From the NCBI RefSeq assembly GCF_000383675.1, contig NZ_KB911829.1:16555-80554 (forward strand): 64,000 bases of DNA, given 5' to 3'. The position numbers and the translations under genes were made by a program. The number at the start of each line of letters is the position of its first letter. The first letter of the stretch is position 1. The stretch is from Terracoccus sp. 273MFTsu3.1. GTDB taxonomy: Bacteria; Actinomycetota; Actinomycetes; Actinomycetales; Dermatophilaceae. Positions 45,868 to 57,787 of this stretch are shown here, one piece after another. The notes beneath the pieces were generated by a model. The model was not told the DNA's origin. It saw nothing but the letters and a program-made list of their open reading frames with translations, and did not search any database.

Positions 45868-46448
45868 CCGCGACCGTCCGACCGTGCGCCCGACGAGACG
45901 GTGCCTGGGTGGCGCGCGCCGTCGGCGCCGTCGGCGCCGTCGCGGTGCAGGACCAGGCGCGACACGGCGAAGGCGCCGATGAGCGCGACGAGGAGCAGCA
46001 CGGAGAGCAGCTCGAAGGGCCAGACCCACGTGCCGAAGACCGCCTGGGCAACCTGCGGCGTGGTCGTCGTCGGGGTGTCGAGGTCGGCCGTCGCGCCGGA
46101 GAAGAGCGGGAGCAGGAGCGAGGCGAGCAGTGCCGTCGTCGCGGCGCCGAGGAGGGCACCGGCGAGGCGCTGCCACCACGGGGTGTCGATCTCGGCGTGG
46201 GGACCGATCGGCGCGCGGGTCAGCATGAGAGCGAAGAGGACGAGCACGACGATGGCGCCGACGTAGACGAGGAGCTGGACCAGTCCGACGAGCTCCTGCC
46301 CGAGCACGAGGTAGGCGCCCGCCAGCGAACCGAGGCAGACGAGCAGCCACAGGGCCGCGTGGACGACCTGCTTCGTCGTGACCGACAGCAGCGCCGACAG
46401 GGCCGTCACTGCGCCGACCGCGGTGAAGACGATGTCACGGGTCGTCAC
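45864..46448 (-). CDS. nuoJ: Complex I membrane subunit J
   Basis: 194 residues from GTG 46448. Five helices with the pi-bulge region [21 protein letters not shown] (given here split: TM3) and a conserved Tyr/Gly pair. It takes part in coupling between quinone site and pumps. The C-terminal tail is polar. Overlaps nuoI (GTGA). Confidence 0.9.
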   Translation of the reverse strand: MTTRDIVFTAVGAVTALSALLSVTTKQVVHAALWLLVCLGSLAGAYLVLGQELVGLVQLLVYVGAIVVLVLFALMLTRAPIGPHAEIDTPWWQRLAGALLGAATTALLASLLLPLFSGATADLDTPTTTTPQVAQAVFGTWVWPFELLSVLLLVALIGAFAVSRLVLHRDGADGADGARHPGTVSSGARSDGRG

Positions 46449-47362
46449 TCGCTCCCCTCCTCGTCGGTCGACACCGTCGGCAGGACCTGGGTCGAGTCTC
46501 CTTGTGCCGCGGCCTGGTCCGCGGCCCGCTCGGCCTCGGCGCCGTCGGCCGGCGGAAGGGCCGAGGTCTGCTCGGCGGCCGGCAGGCTCTCGGTGCGCTC
46601 AGCGGCGGGCAGCGCCGCCGTGCGCTCGACCGCCGGCATGACCCGGGTCTGCTCGGCCGCTGGTGGCGTCGTCGGGTCGGGGGTCGCGGCCGGCATGACC
46701 GTGGTCTGCTCGGCCAGGGACTGGGCGGCCGGGGACTGGGCGGCCGGGGCCGCCGACGGCGGGGTCGTGGTCTCCCGGCGCACCCGCGTCGGCCGGGCTG
46801 CGGCCCCGGCCCCACGCGTACCACCAGGCGTGGCGGCGGCTGCTCCGGCGGACCCGCGGGCCGGCTTCGCTGCCGCCGTGACCTCGGCGGGGTCGGCGCT
46901 GCCCGGGTCGAGGGCAGGGGGCGCCGGGACGGTGGCCATCCACGCGCCGAGGCGGTCCTTCTCGTGGAGCAGGTCGCGGATGTCGGTCTCGGCGTACTCG
47001 AACTCCGGGCTCCAGTGCAGCGCGTCGAACGGGCAGACCTCGATGCAGATGCCGCAGTACATGCAGAGCGAGAAGTCGATGGCGAAGCGGTCGAGGACGT
47101 TGCGCTGGCGGGCACGGCCGCCCGGGGTCGTCGGCGGCAGCTCCTCCTTGTGGGAGTCGATGTAGATGCACCAGTCGGGGCACTCGCGCGCACAGAGCAT
47201 GCACGAGGTGCAGTTCTCCTCGGTCAGCGCGATGACGCCGCGTGACCGAGGCGGGAGCGCGGGTGAGACGTCGGGGTACTCGGCCGTGTGCGTGTGCCGG
47301 GTCAGCGACTTCGCCGTCGTCGCGAGTCCCTTGACGAGCCCGGGAATGATGCCGTCAGCCAT
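46445..47362 (-). CDS. nuoI: Complex I [4Fe-4S] subunit I with long Thr/Pro-repeat tail
   Basis: 305 residues from ATG 47362 (GGAGGTG upstream). Residues 1-165 are a normal NuoI with two [4Fe-4S] motifs, [12 protein letters not shown] and [12 protein letters not shown], plus the partner cysteines. Residues 170-305 are an added tail, rich in Ala/Pro/Thr, holding six T-x-x-(M/L)-P motifs (TTVMP, TRVMP, TAALP, TESLP, TSALP, TQVLP) at intervals of about 10-20 residues. This is unusual for NuoI, which is normally 140-220 residues. It could be a phospho-Thr/FHA docking tail (inference). Confidence 0.93.
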   Translation of the reverse strand: MADGIIPGLVKGLATTAKSLTRHTHTAEYPDVSPALPPRSRGVIALTEENCTSCMLCARECPDWCIYIDSHKEELPPTTPGGRARQRNVLDRFAIDFSLCMYCGICIEVCPFDALHWSPEFEYAETDIRDLLHEKDRLGAWMATVPAPPALDPGSADPAEVTAAAKPARGSAGAAAATPGGTRGAGAAARPTRVRRETTTPPSAAPAAQSPAAQSLAEQTTVMPAATPDPTTPPAAEQTRVMPAVERTAALPAAERTESLPAAEQTSALPPADGAEAERAADQAAAQGDSTQVLPTVSTDEEGSE

Positions 47363-47458
47363 TCGCGCTCACCTCCTCCTCCACCGTTGACACCGTCGAA
47401 AGGCCACCGTCAGCGCCCGTTGGACCGTCCCCCCTGCCCCACCCTCGAGAGGCGCGGG

Positions 47459-48427
47459 TCATGGGAAGACCACCACCCCGACCGCGGTCAGGGCGAGCTG
47501 GAAAAGAGCCATCGGCACGAGCCACACCCAGGCGAGGCGCTGCAGCTGGTCCTCGCGCATGCGCGGCCACGAGACGCGCAGCCAGATGACGACGACCGCG
47601 ACGAGGAAGCCCTTGAGCACGGTCCACAACCAGCCGAGCCACTGCTCGAGCGGCCCCGACCAGCCGCCGAGGTAGAGCACGGCGAAGAGCAGCGACATGA
47701 CGACGATGCCGGCGTACTCGGCGAGCAGGAAGAAGGCGAAACGCAGGCCGGTGTACTCGGTGAAGGCGCCGAAGACGATCTCGGAGTCGGCGAGCGGCAT
47801 GTCGAACGGCGGGCGCTGCAGCTCCGCGAGCGCCGCGACGAGGAAGACGACGGCGCCGGGCAGCTGCCAGAGCAGCCACCACGGGTTCCACGCCTCGGCG
47901 ATCGAGACGAGCGACAGGGTGCCCGCGGCGAGGGCGACGGACGCGACCGCGAGGACCATCGGCAGCTCGTAGGACACGAGCTGGGCGGCGGCGCGCATCG
48001 CCCCGAGCAGGGAGTACTTGTTGGCCGAGGCCCACCCCGCCATGAGCGTGCCGATGACGCCGACCCCGATCACGGCGAGCACGAGCACGACGCTCGCGGC
48101 GACGTCGGCCCCGACGACCCGCGGCGAGAGGGGGATGACGGCGAGCGCCACGAGGTAGGGGATGAGCGCGACGAAGGGGGCGAGGCGGAAGACCCAGCGG
48201 TCGGCCCGGGCCGGCGTGATGTCCTCCTTCTGGACGAACTTCACCCCGTCGGCGACGAGCTGGGCCCAGCCGTGGAAGCCGCCGGCATACATCGGTCCGA
48301 GACGGCCCTGCATGTGCGCCATGACCTTGTGCTCGGTCTGGCCGACGAGCAGTGGCAGCACGAGGAAGGCCGCGAGCACGGCGACGGCGCGCAGCACGAC
48401 CTCGAGCCACGGAGCGAGGTCGCTCAT
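47459..48427 (-). CDS. nuoH: Complex I membrane subunit H
   Basis: 322 residues from ATG 48427. Eight helices; conserved quinone-channel loops HMQGRLGPMYAGGFHGWAQL and ALAELQRPPFDMPLADSEI, and EYTGLRFAFFLLAEYAG. It links the hydrophilic and membrane arms and lines the quinone tunnel with subunits B and D. Its start overlaps nuoC (ATGA); nuoD, expected between nuoC and nuoH, is absent. The 96 bp to nuoI are the largest gap in the operon. Confidence 0.94.
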   Translation of the reverse strand: MSDLAPWLEVVLRAVAVLAAFLVLPLLVGQTEHKVMAHMQGRLGPMYAGGFHGWAQLVADGVKFVQKEDITPARADRWVFRLAPFVALIPYLVALAVIPLSPRVVGADVAASVVLVLAVIGVGVIGTLMAGWASANKYSLLGAMRAAAQLVSYELPMVLAVASVALAAGTLSLVSIAEAWNPWWLLWQLPGAVVFLVAALAELQRPPFDMPLADSEIVFGAFTEYTGLRFAFFLLAEYAGIVVMSLLFAVLYLGGWSGPLEQWLGWLWTVLKGFLVAVVVIWLRVSWPRMREDQLQRLAWVWLVPMALFQLALTAVGVVVFP

Positions 48428-48951
48428 CGCGGCCCCCACTCCGGACCGGGCACGCCGGGCGCCTGCACGCGCCGACGCCCGGGTGCGCGGGCGGAGTCGT
48501 GGCCCTCGCCGGGCTCCTTGGCACCGGGCCAGGCCTTCGAGGCGCGGGCGGCGAGGACGAAGGACTTGCGCAGCGGTGTGCCCTCGAAGCCGTCGGGCAG
48601 CAGGAGGGGGCGCAGGCCGAGGCCGCTCCCGTCGTCGAAGCCGTCGAAGTCGATGCCGAACATCTCGTGGGTCTCGCGCTCGTGCCACGCCGCGCCGCGG
48701 AAGATCCCGGTCAACGACGGGACCGGCAGACCCCCGGTGACGCGGGTGCGCAGCAGCACCGACCGCAGCGCGCCCGGCACGCGCGTGTCGAGCAGGTGGC
48801 AGACGACGTCGAAGCCCGCGTCGTCGCCTTCGCGGTCGGTCTCGTCCACGGCCGTCAGCCAGTCGAAGTACGCGTAGCCGTCCTCACGGTGCGAGAGCAC
48901 CGTGCTCGACCACTCCCCGAAGGGCACGTCGCGCACGTCGGTGACCCTCAC
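48424..48951 (-). CDS. nuoC: Complex I subunit C
   Basis: 175 residues from GTG 48951. The C-terminal signature [15 protein letters not shown] followed by [19 protein letters not shown] is the NuoC hallmark. The tail is basic and ends PEWGPR. It is not fused to a D domain. Overlaps nuoB (GTGA) and nuoH (ATGA). NuoC normally packs against NuoD, so its survival without nuoD in the operon is notable. Confidence 0.9.
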   Translation of the reverse strand: MRVTDVRDVPFGEWSSTVLSHREDGYAYFDWLTAVDETDREGDDAGFDVVCHLLDTRVPGALRSVLLRTRVTGGLPVPSLTGIFRGAAWHERETHEMFGIDFDGFDDGSGLGLRPLLLPDGFEGTPLRKSFVLAARASKAWPGAKEPGEGHDSARAPGRRRVQAPGVPGPEWGPR

Positions 48952-49619
48952 CGGCCGCCCTCCCCCGGCTTCGCGCCACGGCGCAGGAGGGGACGACGGA
49001 GGTCACCGGCGCTGCCGACGCGCGTGCCGGCATACCTGCCCTTGAGCTTCTGCGTCGACAGGCGCTCGGCGGCGATCTGCTCCTGGAGGCGGATGATGCC
49101 GTGCAGCAGCGCCTCGGGGCGCGGCGGGCAGCCGGGGACGTAGACGTCGACGGGCACGATCTGGTCGACGCCCTTCGTCACGGAGTAGGAGTCCCAGTAG
49201 GGACCGCCGGAGTTGGAGCAGGCGCCGAAGGAGATGACGTACTTCGGCTCGGGCATCTGGTCGTAGAGGCGGCGGATCGCCGGGGCCATCTTGTCGGTGA
49301 CCGTGCCCGAGACGACCATGAGGTCGGCCTGGCGCGGGCCCGGCGCGAACGGGATGACGCCGAGGCGGATGAAGTCGTGGCGGCCCATCGAGGCGGCGAT
49401 GAACTCGATGGCGCAGCAGGCGAGCCCGAAGTTGAAGACCCACAGGGAGTAGCGGCGGCCCCAGTTGAGGACGACCTTGATCGGCTTGGGGGCGTGGGCG
49501 CCGAGGACACCCATGCTCGCCGGCCCGACGGTCGGCATCGGCAGGCTGACCGGCTGGCCGGCTGGTCGGCTGACCTGTTGGCTGACCTGTTGGCCGACCG
49601 GGCTCGGCACCTGCTCCAT
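48948..49619 (-). CDS. nuoB: Complex I subunit B (N2 cluster)
   Basis: 223 residues from ATG 49619. The core has all N2-cluster cysteines: the adjacent pair in [15 protein letters not shown], one in [11 protein letters not shown] and one in [12 protein letters not shown]. The N-terminal 38 residues are extra and repeat a [12 protein letters not shown] motif from a short DNA direct repeat (49564-49595). The ATG shares one base with the nuoA stop. Confidence 0.94.
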   Translation of the reverse strand: MEQVPSPVGQQVSQQVSRPAGQPVSLPMPTVGPASMGVLGAHAPKPIKVVLNWGRRYSLWVFNFGLACCAIEFIAASMGRHDFIRLGVIPFAPGPRQADLMVVSGTVTDKMAPAIRRLYDQMPEPKYVISFGACSNSGGPYWDSYSVTKGVDQIVPVDVYVPGCPPRPEALLHGIIRLQEQIAAERLSTQKLKGRYAGTRVGSAGDLRRPLLRRGAKPGEGGR

Positions 49620-49978
49620 CACACCCACCTCAGCAGACCGCGGCGCCCCGCGTGGGCCAGCCCGAGCACGATGACGCCGATGAAAATGCCCATCTCGACG
49701 AGGCTCACGCGGCCGAGGTCGGCGTCGCGGATGACGGTCGCCCACGGGAAGAGGTAGACCGCGTCGACGGCGAAGACGACGTAGAGGAAGGAGAAGACGA
49801 AGTAGCGGACCTTCGTCTGGGCCCAGCCCTCCCCGACCGGGTCGACACCGGACTCGTACGTCGTCAGCTTGCCCGCGTGGGGTGCCCGCGGGGCGAGGAG
49901 CCGTCGCACGAGCATCGCCGCCGTGACGAGCAGGACGCCCGCCCCCAGCACCGCTGCGACGGCCACGTACCCGGACAT
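49619..49978 (-). CDS. nuoA: Complex I membrane subunit A
   Basis: 119 residues from ATG 49978 (an upstream ATG at 49996 would add six). Three helices with [20 protein letters not shown] (loop to NuoB/D) and [20 protein letters not shown]. First gene of the operon; it diverges from korA across 312 bp. Confidence 0.92.
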   Translation of the reverse strand: MSGYVAVAAVLGAGVLLVTAAMLVRRLLAPRAPHAGKLTTYESGVDPVGEGWAQTKVRYFVFSFLYVVFAVDAVYLFPWATVIRDADLGRVSLVEMGIFIGVIVLGLAHAGRRGLLRWV

Positions 49979-50290
49979 GACGGCCAGCCTATCCATGCCG
50001 GTCCGTCAGTGGCACGGAGTGGTCAGCCGCATCCGAGCCACCCTGCAGCGCATGGCCGACGGGGTTGGGGCCCTTCCTCCGGGTGGGCACGTCCGGGTGG
50101 TCGCGACGGCGTCGGGACCGCTTCGCCAGAGCCATCCACGGCGACACCGTCCGCGGCGCCGTGCCGACCCGCTTCGTCCACGTTGTGGCAGGTGCACGAT
50201 CTGAGCCCCGACGAGACATAGCATGGAAAGTGCCCGCCGCACAGGGCCCCGGGCAGTGAATCGTATGGAAGTTCGAGGACGTCGCAGAGC
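49979..50290. other. Divergent promoter region between nuo operon and korAB
   Basis: 312 bp with no gene I can support; the short open frame at 50065-50259 lacks a ribosome-binding site and looks like chance. It should hold the promoters of both operons. Visible pieces are a TGCCC-N-GGGCA inverted repeat near 50230-50255 and an AT-rich patch (GACATAGCATGGAAAG near 50213-50228) that might be a -10 for korA. No recognisable operator. Confidence 0.4.
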
Positions 50291-52185
<1,895 letters not shown>

Positions 52186-52189
<4 letters not shown>

Positions 52190-53274
52190 CCACCGACCTG
52201 GGTATGCCGTCCAGCGGACCAGGAGCCCCCGGTGCCCACGGCACCGCCGGGGTCCCGAGCCTCCCCGACGGCACCGCGCTGACGAAGAAGGACTTCACGT
52301 CCGACCAGGAGGTGCGCTGGTGCCCCGGGTGCGGGGACTACGCGATCCTCGCGGCCGTGCAGGGCTTCCTGCCCGAGCTCGGCCTCAAGCGCGAGAACAT
52401 CGTCTTCGTCTCGGGCATCGGGTGCAGCTCGCGCTTCCCCTACTACCTCGACACCTACGGCATGCACTCGATCCACGGGCGCGCGCCCGCCATCGCCACC
52501 GGTCTCGCGGCGACGCGCGAGGACCTGTCGGTCTGGGTCGTGACCGGCGACGGCGACGCCCTGTCGATCGGTGGCAACCACCTCATCCACGCGCTGCGCC
52601 GCAACGTCAACCTCAAGATCCTGCTCTTCAACAACGAGATCTACGGCCTGACCAAGGGGCAGTACTCCCCCACCTCGCACGTCGGCCAGGTGACGAAGTC
52701 GACCCCGCTGGGCTCGCTCGACACCCCCTTCAACCCCGTGTCGCTCGCGCTCGGCGCCGAGGCGAGCTTCGTGGCCCGCACGATGGACTCCGACCGCCAG
52801 CACCTGACGTCGGTGCTCCGCGCCGCGGCCGAGCACCGTGGGTCGGCGCTCGTGGAGATCTACCAGAACTGCCCGATCTTCAACGACGGCGTCTTCGACG
52901 TCCTCAAGGACCGCACCGAGGCCGCGGCCCGCATCCTGCACCTCACCGACGGTGAGGAGGTCGGGACCGCCGAGACGGTCGTCGTTCGTGACGACCGCGG
53001 GTCGCTCGCCGTCGTGCCGCGCGCCGACGCCGACCCGGCCCGCATCGTGCGCCACGACGTCTCGGCGCACGACCCGTCCGCGGCGTTCGCGCTCTCGCGG
53101 CTCGACAGCCCCGACCTCGGGCACGTCCCGATGGGGGTCTTCCGCAACGTCCGGCGCCCGACCTACGACGACTCCCTGCGCGAGCAGATCGCCTCGGCCC
53201 GCACCGGTGAGGTCACCGACGCCGACATCGACGCCCTGCTCGCCGGTCGGGACACCTGGACCGTGGGGGCGTGA
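52186..53274 (+). CDS. korB: 2-oxoacid:ferredoxin oxidoreductase, beta subunit
   Basis: 362 residues from GTG 52186. The TPP-binding motif VVTGDGDALSIGGNHLIHAL with NNEIYGLTKGQYSPTS, and [4Fe-4S] cysteines in WCPGCGDY, GIGCSSRFPY and QNCPIFNDG. The N-terminus is extended by about 30 Gly/Pro-rich residues. Ferredoxin reduced here is a possible electron donor for the EFG-less complex I next door. Confidence 0.94.
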
Positions 53275-54272
53275 CCGCCCGGGAGGCCGCTCCGTCCGTC
53301 GCGCCCAGCGAGTCCGGCACCCGCGGGACCCTGTCGACCGCACCCCACGGCGAGGTCGGGCGGGGCACCCTGCTCGGCTTCGCGGCATACGGCCTCTGGG
53401 GGCTCTTCCCGCTCTACTTCGACGCGCTCAAGCCCGCCGGGCCGTGGGAGATCCTCGCCCACCGCATCCTCTGGACGCTGCTCTTCTGCGTCATCGTGCT
53501 CCTCGTCGTGCGCGACCTCGGCTGGATCCGGCCGCTGCTGCGACGGCCTCGACTGCTCGCCGGCACCGCCGTGGCGGCGGTTCTCATCGCGGTCAACTGG
53601 GTCGTCTACGTCGCAGCCGTGACCTCGGGCAACACGTCAGAGGCCGCCCTCGGCTACTTCCTCAATCCCCTCGTCACGGTGGCCCTCGGCGTCGTCGTGC
53701 TCGGTGAGCGCCTCCGCGTCCTGCAGTGGGTGGCCGTCGGTATCGGTGTCGTCGCCGGCGTCTACCTCGGGGTCTCCGGCGGACGCGTGCCGTGGGTGGC
53801 CCTGACGCTGGCGGTGTCCTTCGCGCTCTACGGGCTGACGAAGAAGAAGGTCGGCGTCAGCCTCGACGCGATCCACGGGCTCACGGTCGAGACCGTCGTG
53901 CTCGCGCCGGTCGCCGTGGTGCTGCTGGTCGTCGTCGGCGCGCAGGGCGGGCTCGAGTTCGGCCTGCACGGCGGTGTGCACACGTCGCTGCTCGTCCTCT
54001 CGGGACTGGTCACCGCGGTGCCGCTGCTCTGCTTCGCCGCCGCCGCGCGCCGCATCCCGCTCGTGTCGATCGGGCTCATCCAGTTCATCACCCCGGTCAT
54101 GCAGCTGCTCTGCGCGGTGGTCCTGCTCGACGAGCACATGCCGGCCGAGCGGTGGATCGGCTTCGGCATCGTCTGGCTCGCCCTCATCGTCCTCACCGTC
54201 GACTCGCTCCTCAGCCTGCGTGGCGCCCGCGCCGCCCGACGCGACCTGCCCGTCGACGACTGCCCTCGCTGA
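53271..54272 (+). CDS. rarD: RarD-type EamA-family transporter
   Basis: 333 residues from GTG 53271 (GTGA overlap with korB). Ten helices as two EamA halves: GFAAYGLWGLFPLYFDALKP and the SEAALGYFLNPLVTVALGVV signature of RarD. Substrate unknown; RarD was named for chloramphenicol phenotype in Pseudomonas. It is the third coupled gene after korAB, though the functional link is unclear. Confidence 0.9.
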   Translation: MTAREAAPSVAPSESGTRGTLSTAPHGEVGRGTLLGFAAYGLWGLFPLYFDALKPAGPWEILAHRILWTLLFCVIVLLVVRDLGWIRPLLRRPRLLAGTAVAAVLIAVNWVVYVAAVTSGNTSEAALGYFLNPLVTVALGVVVLGERLRVLQWVAVGIGVVAGVYLGVSGGRVPWVALTLAVSFALYGLTKKKVGVSLDAIHGLTVETVVLAPVAVVLLVVVGAQGGLEFGLHGGVHTSLLVLSGLVTAVPLLCFAAAARRIPLVSIGLIQFITPVMQLLCAVVLLDEHMPAERWIGFGIVWLALIVLTVDSLLSLRGARAARRDLPVDDCPR

Positions 54273-54310
54273 GGAGCCCCTCGCCGCACCCGCGGTGACA
54301 GACTGCCGGT

Positions 54311-55879
54311 GTGAGCGACGTCGTCCTGGGTTCCCGCACCGGCCGCTTCGTCATCGCCGCTGCCGTGCTCGGCTCGGGGATGGCCCTGCTCGACGGGACC
54401 GTCGTCAACGTCGCCCTCGTCCGGATCGGCGAGGAGCTCGGCGCCAGCCTCGCGGAGCTGCAGTGGATCACCAACGGCTACCTCCTCGCGCTCGCCTCGC
54501 TCATCCTCCTCGGCGGCTCGCTCGGTGACCGCTTCGGCCGCCGACGCGTCTTCGTCATCGGTGTCGTGTGGTTCACGGTGGCCTCCGCCGCGTGCGGGCT
54601 CGCGCAGTCCCCCGTCCAGCTCATCGTCGCCCGGGTGCTCCAGGGCGTGGGGGGAGCCCTGCTGACGCCGGGCAGCCTGTCGATGATCCAGGCCTCCTTC
54701 CGACCCGACGACCGCGGCAAGGCCATCGGCACGTGGTCCGGACTCGGCGGCATCGCCTCTGCCCTCGGACCCTTCGTCGGCGGGTGGCTCGTGCAGTACG
54801 CGAGCTGGCGCTGGGCCTTCCTCGTCAACCTGCCGCTCGGCGCCGCGACCGTCTGGATCGCGCAGCTGCACGTCCCCGAGACGAGGGACGAGCGGGCCGA
54901 CCACCACTTCGACGTGACCGGCGCGGTGCTGGCGACGCTCGCCCTCGGGACGACGACCTTCGCCCTGATCCAGCACGAGACGCTCGGAGCGACTGCCGCC
55001 ATCGGGGTCGGGCTCGTCGGCCTCGCCATCGGCGCGGCGTTCGTCGTCGTCGAGCGCCGCATCCCGCACCCCATGGTCCCGCCCGCCCTCTTCGGGTCGC
55101 GCCAGTTCAGCGCGGCCAACGCGATGACCCTGCTCGTGTATGCCGCCCTCGGCGCCGTCTTCTTCTTCCTCACCCTCCAGCTCCAGACCGTCCTCGGCTA
55201 CGGCCCGCTGCTCGCCGGCATGGCCTCGCTGCCGGTCACCGTGCTCATGCTGCTCTTCGCCGCGCGGGGCGGGGCGCTCGCCTCCCGCATCGGGCCACGC
55301 CTGCCGATGACGGTCGGTCCGGTCGTCTGCGCCGTCGGCGCCCTCCTGCTGTCGGGTGTCGGCGCGGGCTCGACCTACTGGACCGGCGTCCTGCCCGGCA
55401 TCTCGGTCTTCGGCCTCGGGCTCACGCTGCTCGTCGCCCCACTGACGGCGACGGTCCTCGCCGCGGCTCCCGACCGCTACGCCGGTGTCGCGAGCGGGGT
55501 CAACAACGCCGTCGCCCGCGCGGGCAGCCTTCTCGCCGTCGCCGCACTGCCTGCCGTCGTCGGGCTCAGCGGCTCGGACTACGCCGTCCCCGAGGCCTTC
55601 TCGTCGGCGTATCGGACCGCGATGCTCCTCTGCGCCGGGCTGCTCGCCGCCGGCGGCGTCGTGTCGTGGCTGCTCATCCGCAACCCCTCACCGGCGCCGT
55701 CCGGCACCGACGAGACGGGCGCCGAGCAGCAGGGGCGCCCTGTCGCCGCAGGGGCGGCACGGCACACGCGAGCCGTCCCCGCCGGTTGGTCGTGCGCGGG
55801 CTCCGAGGGGTGCCCGGGGACGGCGCACCACGACGACGAGGACCTGCCCGCGCTGGGCGGGGCACCGACCGGGCGCTGA
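54311..55879 (+). CDS. DHA2-family (EmrB/QacA) MFS drug exporter
   Basis: 522 residues from GTG 54311. Fourteen helices; motif D LDGTVVNVAL in TM1, motif A GSLGDRFGRRRVF in the TM2-3 loop and motif C-like ALGPFVGGWLV in TM5. Exporters of this group extrude lipophilic drugs by proton antiport. The C-terminal 70 residues are polar and probably cytoplasmic. No regulator adjoins. Confidence 0.92.
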   Translation: MSDVVLGSRTGRFVIAAAVLGSGMALLDGTVVNVALVRIGEELGASLAELQWITNGYLLALASLILLGGSLGDRFGRRRVFVIGVVWFTVASAACGLAQSPVQLIVARVLQGVGGALLTPGSLSMIQASFRPDDRGKAIGTWSGLGGIASALGPFVGGWLVQYASWRWAFLVNLPLGAATVWIAQLHVPETRDERADHHFDVTGAVLATLALGTTTFALIQHETLGATAAIGVGLVGLAIGAAFVVVERRIPHPMVPPALFGSRQFSAANAMTLLVYAALGAVFFFLTLQLQTVLGYGPLLAGMASLPVTVLMLLFAARGGALASRIGPRLPMTVGPVVCAVGALLLSGVGAGSTYWTGVLPGISVFGLGLTLLVAPLTATVLAAAPDRYAGVASGVNNAVARAGSLLAVAALPAVVGLSGSDYAVPEAFSSAYRTAMLLCAGLLAAGGVVSWLLIRNPSPAPSGTDETGAEQQGRPVAAGAARHTRAVPAGWSCAGSEGCPGTAHHDDEDLPALGGAPTGR

Positions 55880-55924
55880 CGGAACTCCGCGACGGACCTC
55901 CGCCGGGCCCGGTCGGCCTGAGCG

Positions 55925-57661
55925 TCAGGGTGTCGGGTCGGCCCAGCTCCCTCCACGGATGTCACTGTTGCCGAAGGTCGCCGGGCACGCAGCGAGGACG
56001 TTGGGCGGCGAGATGGGGCTCGCCGTGTAGAGCGACCCCCGGTAGGTGTCGATCGCCGGGCAGTCGGCCGCGTGCGACGCGTCGTTCCAGACACCGACCA
56101 CGCCGTCGCGGGTCGCTGCCGCATAGACGTAGTCGCCGAGGAACTCGGCGGTCAGGCCGTTCTGGCTCGTCCCGCGCGGGTCACCGACGGCGCTGCGGTC
56201 CAGTGACGACCACCCGCTCGGCACCCCGGCGACGATGTTGGCGTGCCAGACCTGGCCGACGAGGCCGCGGGGCGACGTCGTGTCGTGCCGGAAGGGCGTC
56301 GTGAAGGCGTTGTCGACGACGTAGAGGTCGGTGCCGTCGGGCGACAGCGCCGGCGCCGTGTAGACGGGGCGGTCTCCCGTCGGCAGCTCCAGGGCGGCCG
56401 GGGCGGTCCAGCTGGCGCCCGCCGTGGTGGAGCTCGTCCACAAGAGCCTCTCGTGGTCGAGCCCGGCCGCACCGTCGGCCCACGTCATGACGATCTGGTT
56501 CGTGGCGCCGGCGCCGCTCGGGGCCCCGTTGGCGATGTCGACGCTCGGGCCTGCCGCGAGGTCGACGCGAGCTCCCGCGATCCCGTCCATGGTGGGGCGA
56601 CCGAGCACGGGGTCGATGACACCGGGCTCGGTGGCCGGGGCGACGACCGTCGGGCCCGCCCAGTGGACGCCACCGTCGGTCGAGCGGTACATGAGCTGGA
56701 GCTCGGTGCCCGCACGCCGGCCGATGCCGAAGACGTAGACGTTGCCGTGGCTGTCCGTGCGGACCGTGCAGCCGTCAGGTTGCCCGTTGATGCCGTTGTC
56801 GGTCGCGGGACCGACCTGCTTCGTCGTCCACGTGGCTCCGCCGTCCGTCGACCGCGCGACGATGAGCGGCGTCGGGAGGGCGTTGCCGTGGCTGTTGCTC
56901 CGGAACGAGGCCCAGCAGACGTAGACGTTGCCGAAGAACCGGCTCGACGCGGCGTTGTCGGCCCACACCTGCTCCTTGTCGGAGAACGTCGTCGACGACT
57001 GCTTGGAGATGATCACCGGGTCCTTCCATGCCGTGGCGTCGTTCGCGGCGGCTGCGTGCGGGTCGTCGGTCCTCGACACCGCGATGGCCTCGAAGCCCTT
57101 GAAGGTCGCGGACTCCTTGTCCGCCGAGACGTTCGAGGTGAGGTTCGCGTAGTAGAGGCGCGAGCCGTTGGCCCACGAGAAGCTCCCGTTCGACGCCGGA
57201 CGCGGGCCGAAGGCGACCGCCGGGTCACCGTCCGACACGAGCCCCTTCGCGGCGTAGCCGGGGAGGGTGCCGATGGGGCCGGGGTGCGCCGTGCAGGCCG
57301 CGGGTCCGAGGCAGTCGCGGGCCGTCAGGCCGGTGTAGGTCGGCTGGGTCCACCCCCTGCCGCCGGTGAACGAGAAGTACACCCCGGAGACACCCACGCC
57401 GTCCGTGAAGGGGCAGGTCGTCGGGTCGCCGGCCGCGCACGACTCGTCGTCGATCTCGTCGTTGGCACCGGCGACGACGACGCTCGGGTCGTGGGCGTCG
57501 ATCGCGACGGCGGGTTCGTTCTGCTTGTTCTGCGAGAAGGGTGTGGGCGGACTGGCGACGTTGACGATCTCGTCGGGCGGGGCAGCCACCGCGACCGCGG
57601 CTCCGGCAAGGGCGGTCGCGACGGACACGATGCACGCGGTGAGAACTCGACGGTGAGCCAT
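55925..57661 (-). CDS. Secreted BNR/Asp-box repeat (sialidase-like fold) protein
   Basis: 578 residues from ATG 57661. A signal peptide (1-27, ending VAVAA) leads into an exo-alpha-sialidase-like beta-propeller with at least two Asp boxes, STDGGATW and STDGGVHW, and an N-terminal [20 protein letters not shown]. Paired cysteines (for example CAAGDPTTC) suggest extracellular disulfides. The catalytic Arg triad of true sialidases was not identified, so it may be a carbohydrate-binding or unrelated propeller. Confidence 0.8.
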   Translation of the reverse strand: MAHRRVLTACIVSVATALAGAAVAVAAPPDEIVNVASPPTPFSQNKQNEPAVAIDAHDPSVVVAGANDEIDDESCAAGDPTTCPFTDGVGVSGVYFSFTGGRGWTQPTYTGLTARDCLGPAACTAHPGPIGTLPGYAAKGLVSDGDPAVAFGPRPASNGSFSWANGSRLYYANLTSNVSADKESATFKGFEAIAVSRTDDPHAAAANDATAWKDPVIISKQSSTTFSDKEQVWADNAASSRFFGNVYVCWASFRSNSHGNALPTPLIVARSTDGGATWTTKQVGPATDNGINGQPDGCTVRTDSHGNVYVFGIGRRAGTELQLMYRSTDGGVHWAGPTVVAPATEPGVIDPVLGRPTMDGIAGARVDLAAGPSVDIANGAPSGAGATNQIVMTWADGAAGLDHERLLWTSSTTAGASWTAPAALELPTGDRPVYTAPALSPDGTDLYVVDNAFTTPFRHDTTSPRGLVGQVWHANIVAGVPSGWSSLDRSAVGDPRGTSQNGLTAEFLGDYVYAAATRDGVVGVWNDASHAADCPAIDTYRGSLYTASPISPPNVLAACPATFGNSDIRGGSWADPTP

Positions 57662-57787
57662 GGCCTCTCCTCAGGGTGGTACGTCAAAGGATCGCGTCGG
57701 CGCCCGCACCCTCCAGCCTGCGCCCGCGACCCGGCGCCCGACAAGGTCTACGGCGGTTCTCCTCGCCGAGCCGTGGATGATGGGCAC

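Noticed and set aside
48424..48951. A fused NuoCD that would explain the missing nuoD
   Set aside because: The gene is only 175 codons and ends after the NuoC signature; none of the 49-kDa subunit motifs follow before nuoH begins.
50065..50259. 64-codon ORF between nuoA and korA
   Set aside because: No ribosome-binding site, Arg-rich random composition, and it occupies the divergent promoter region.
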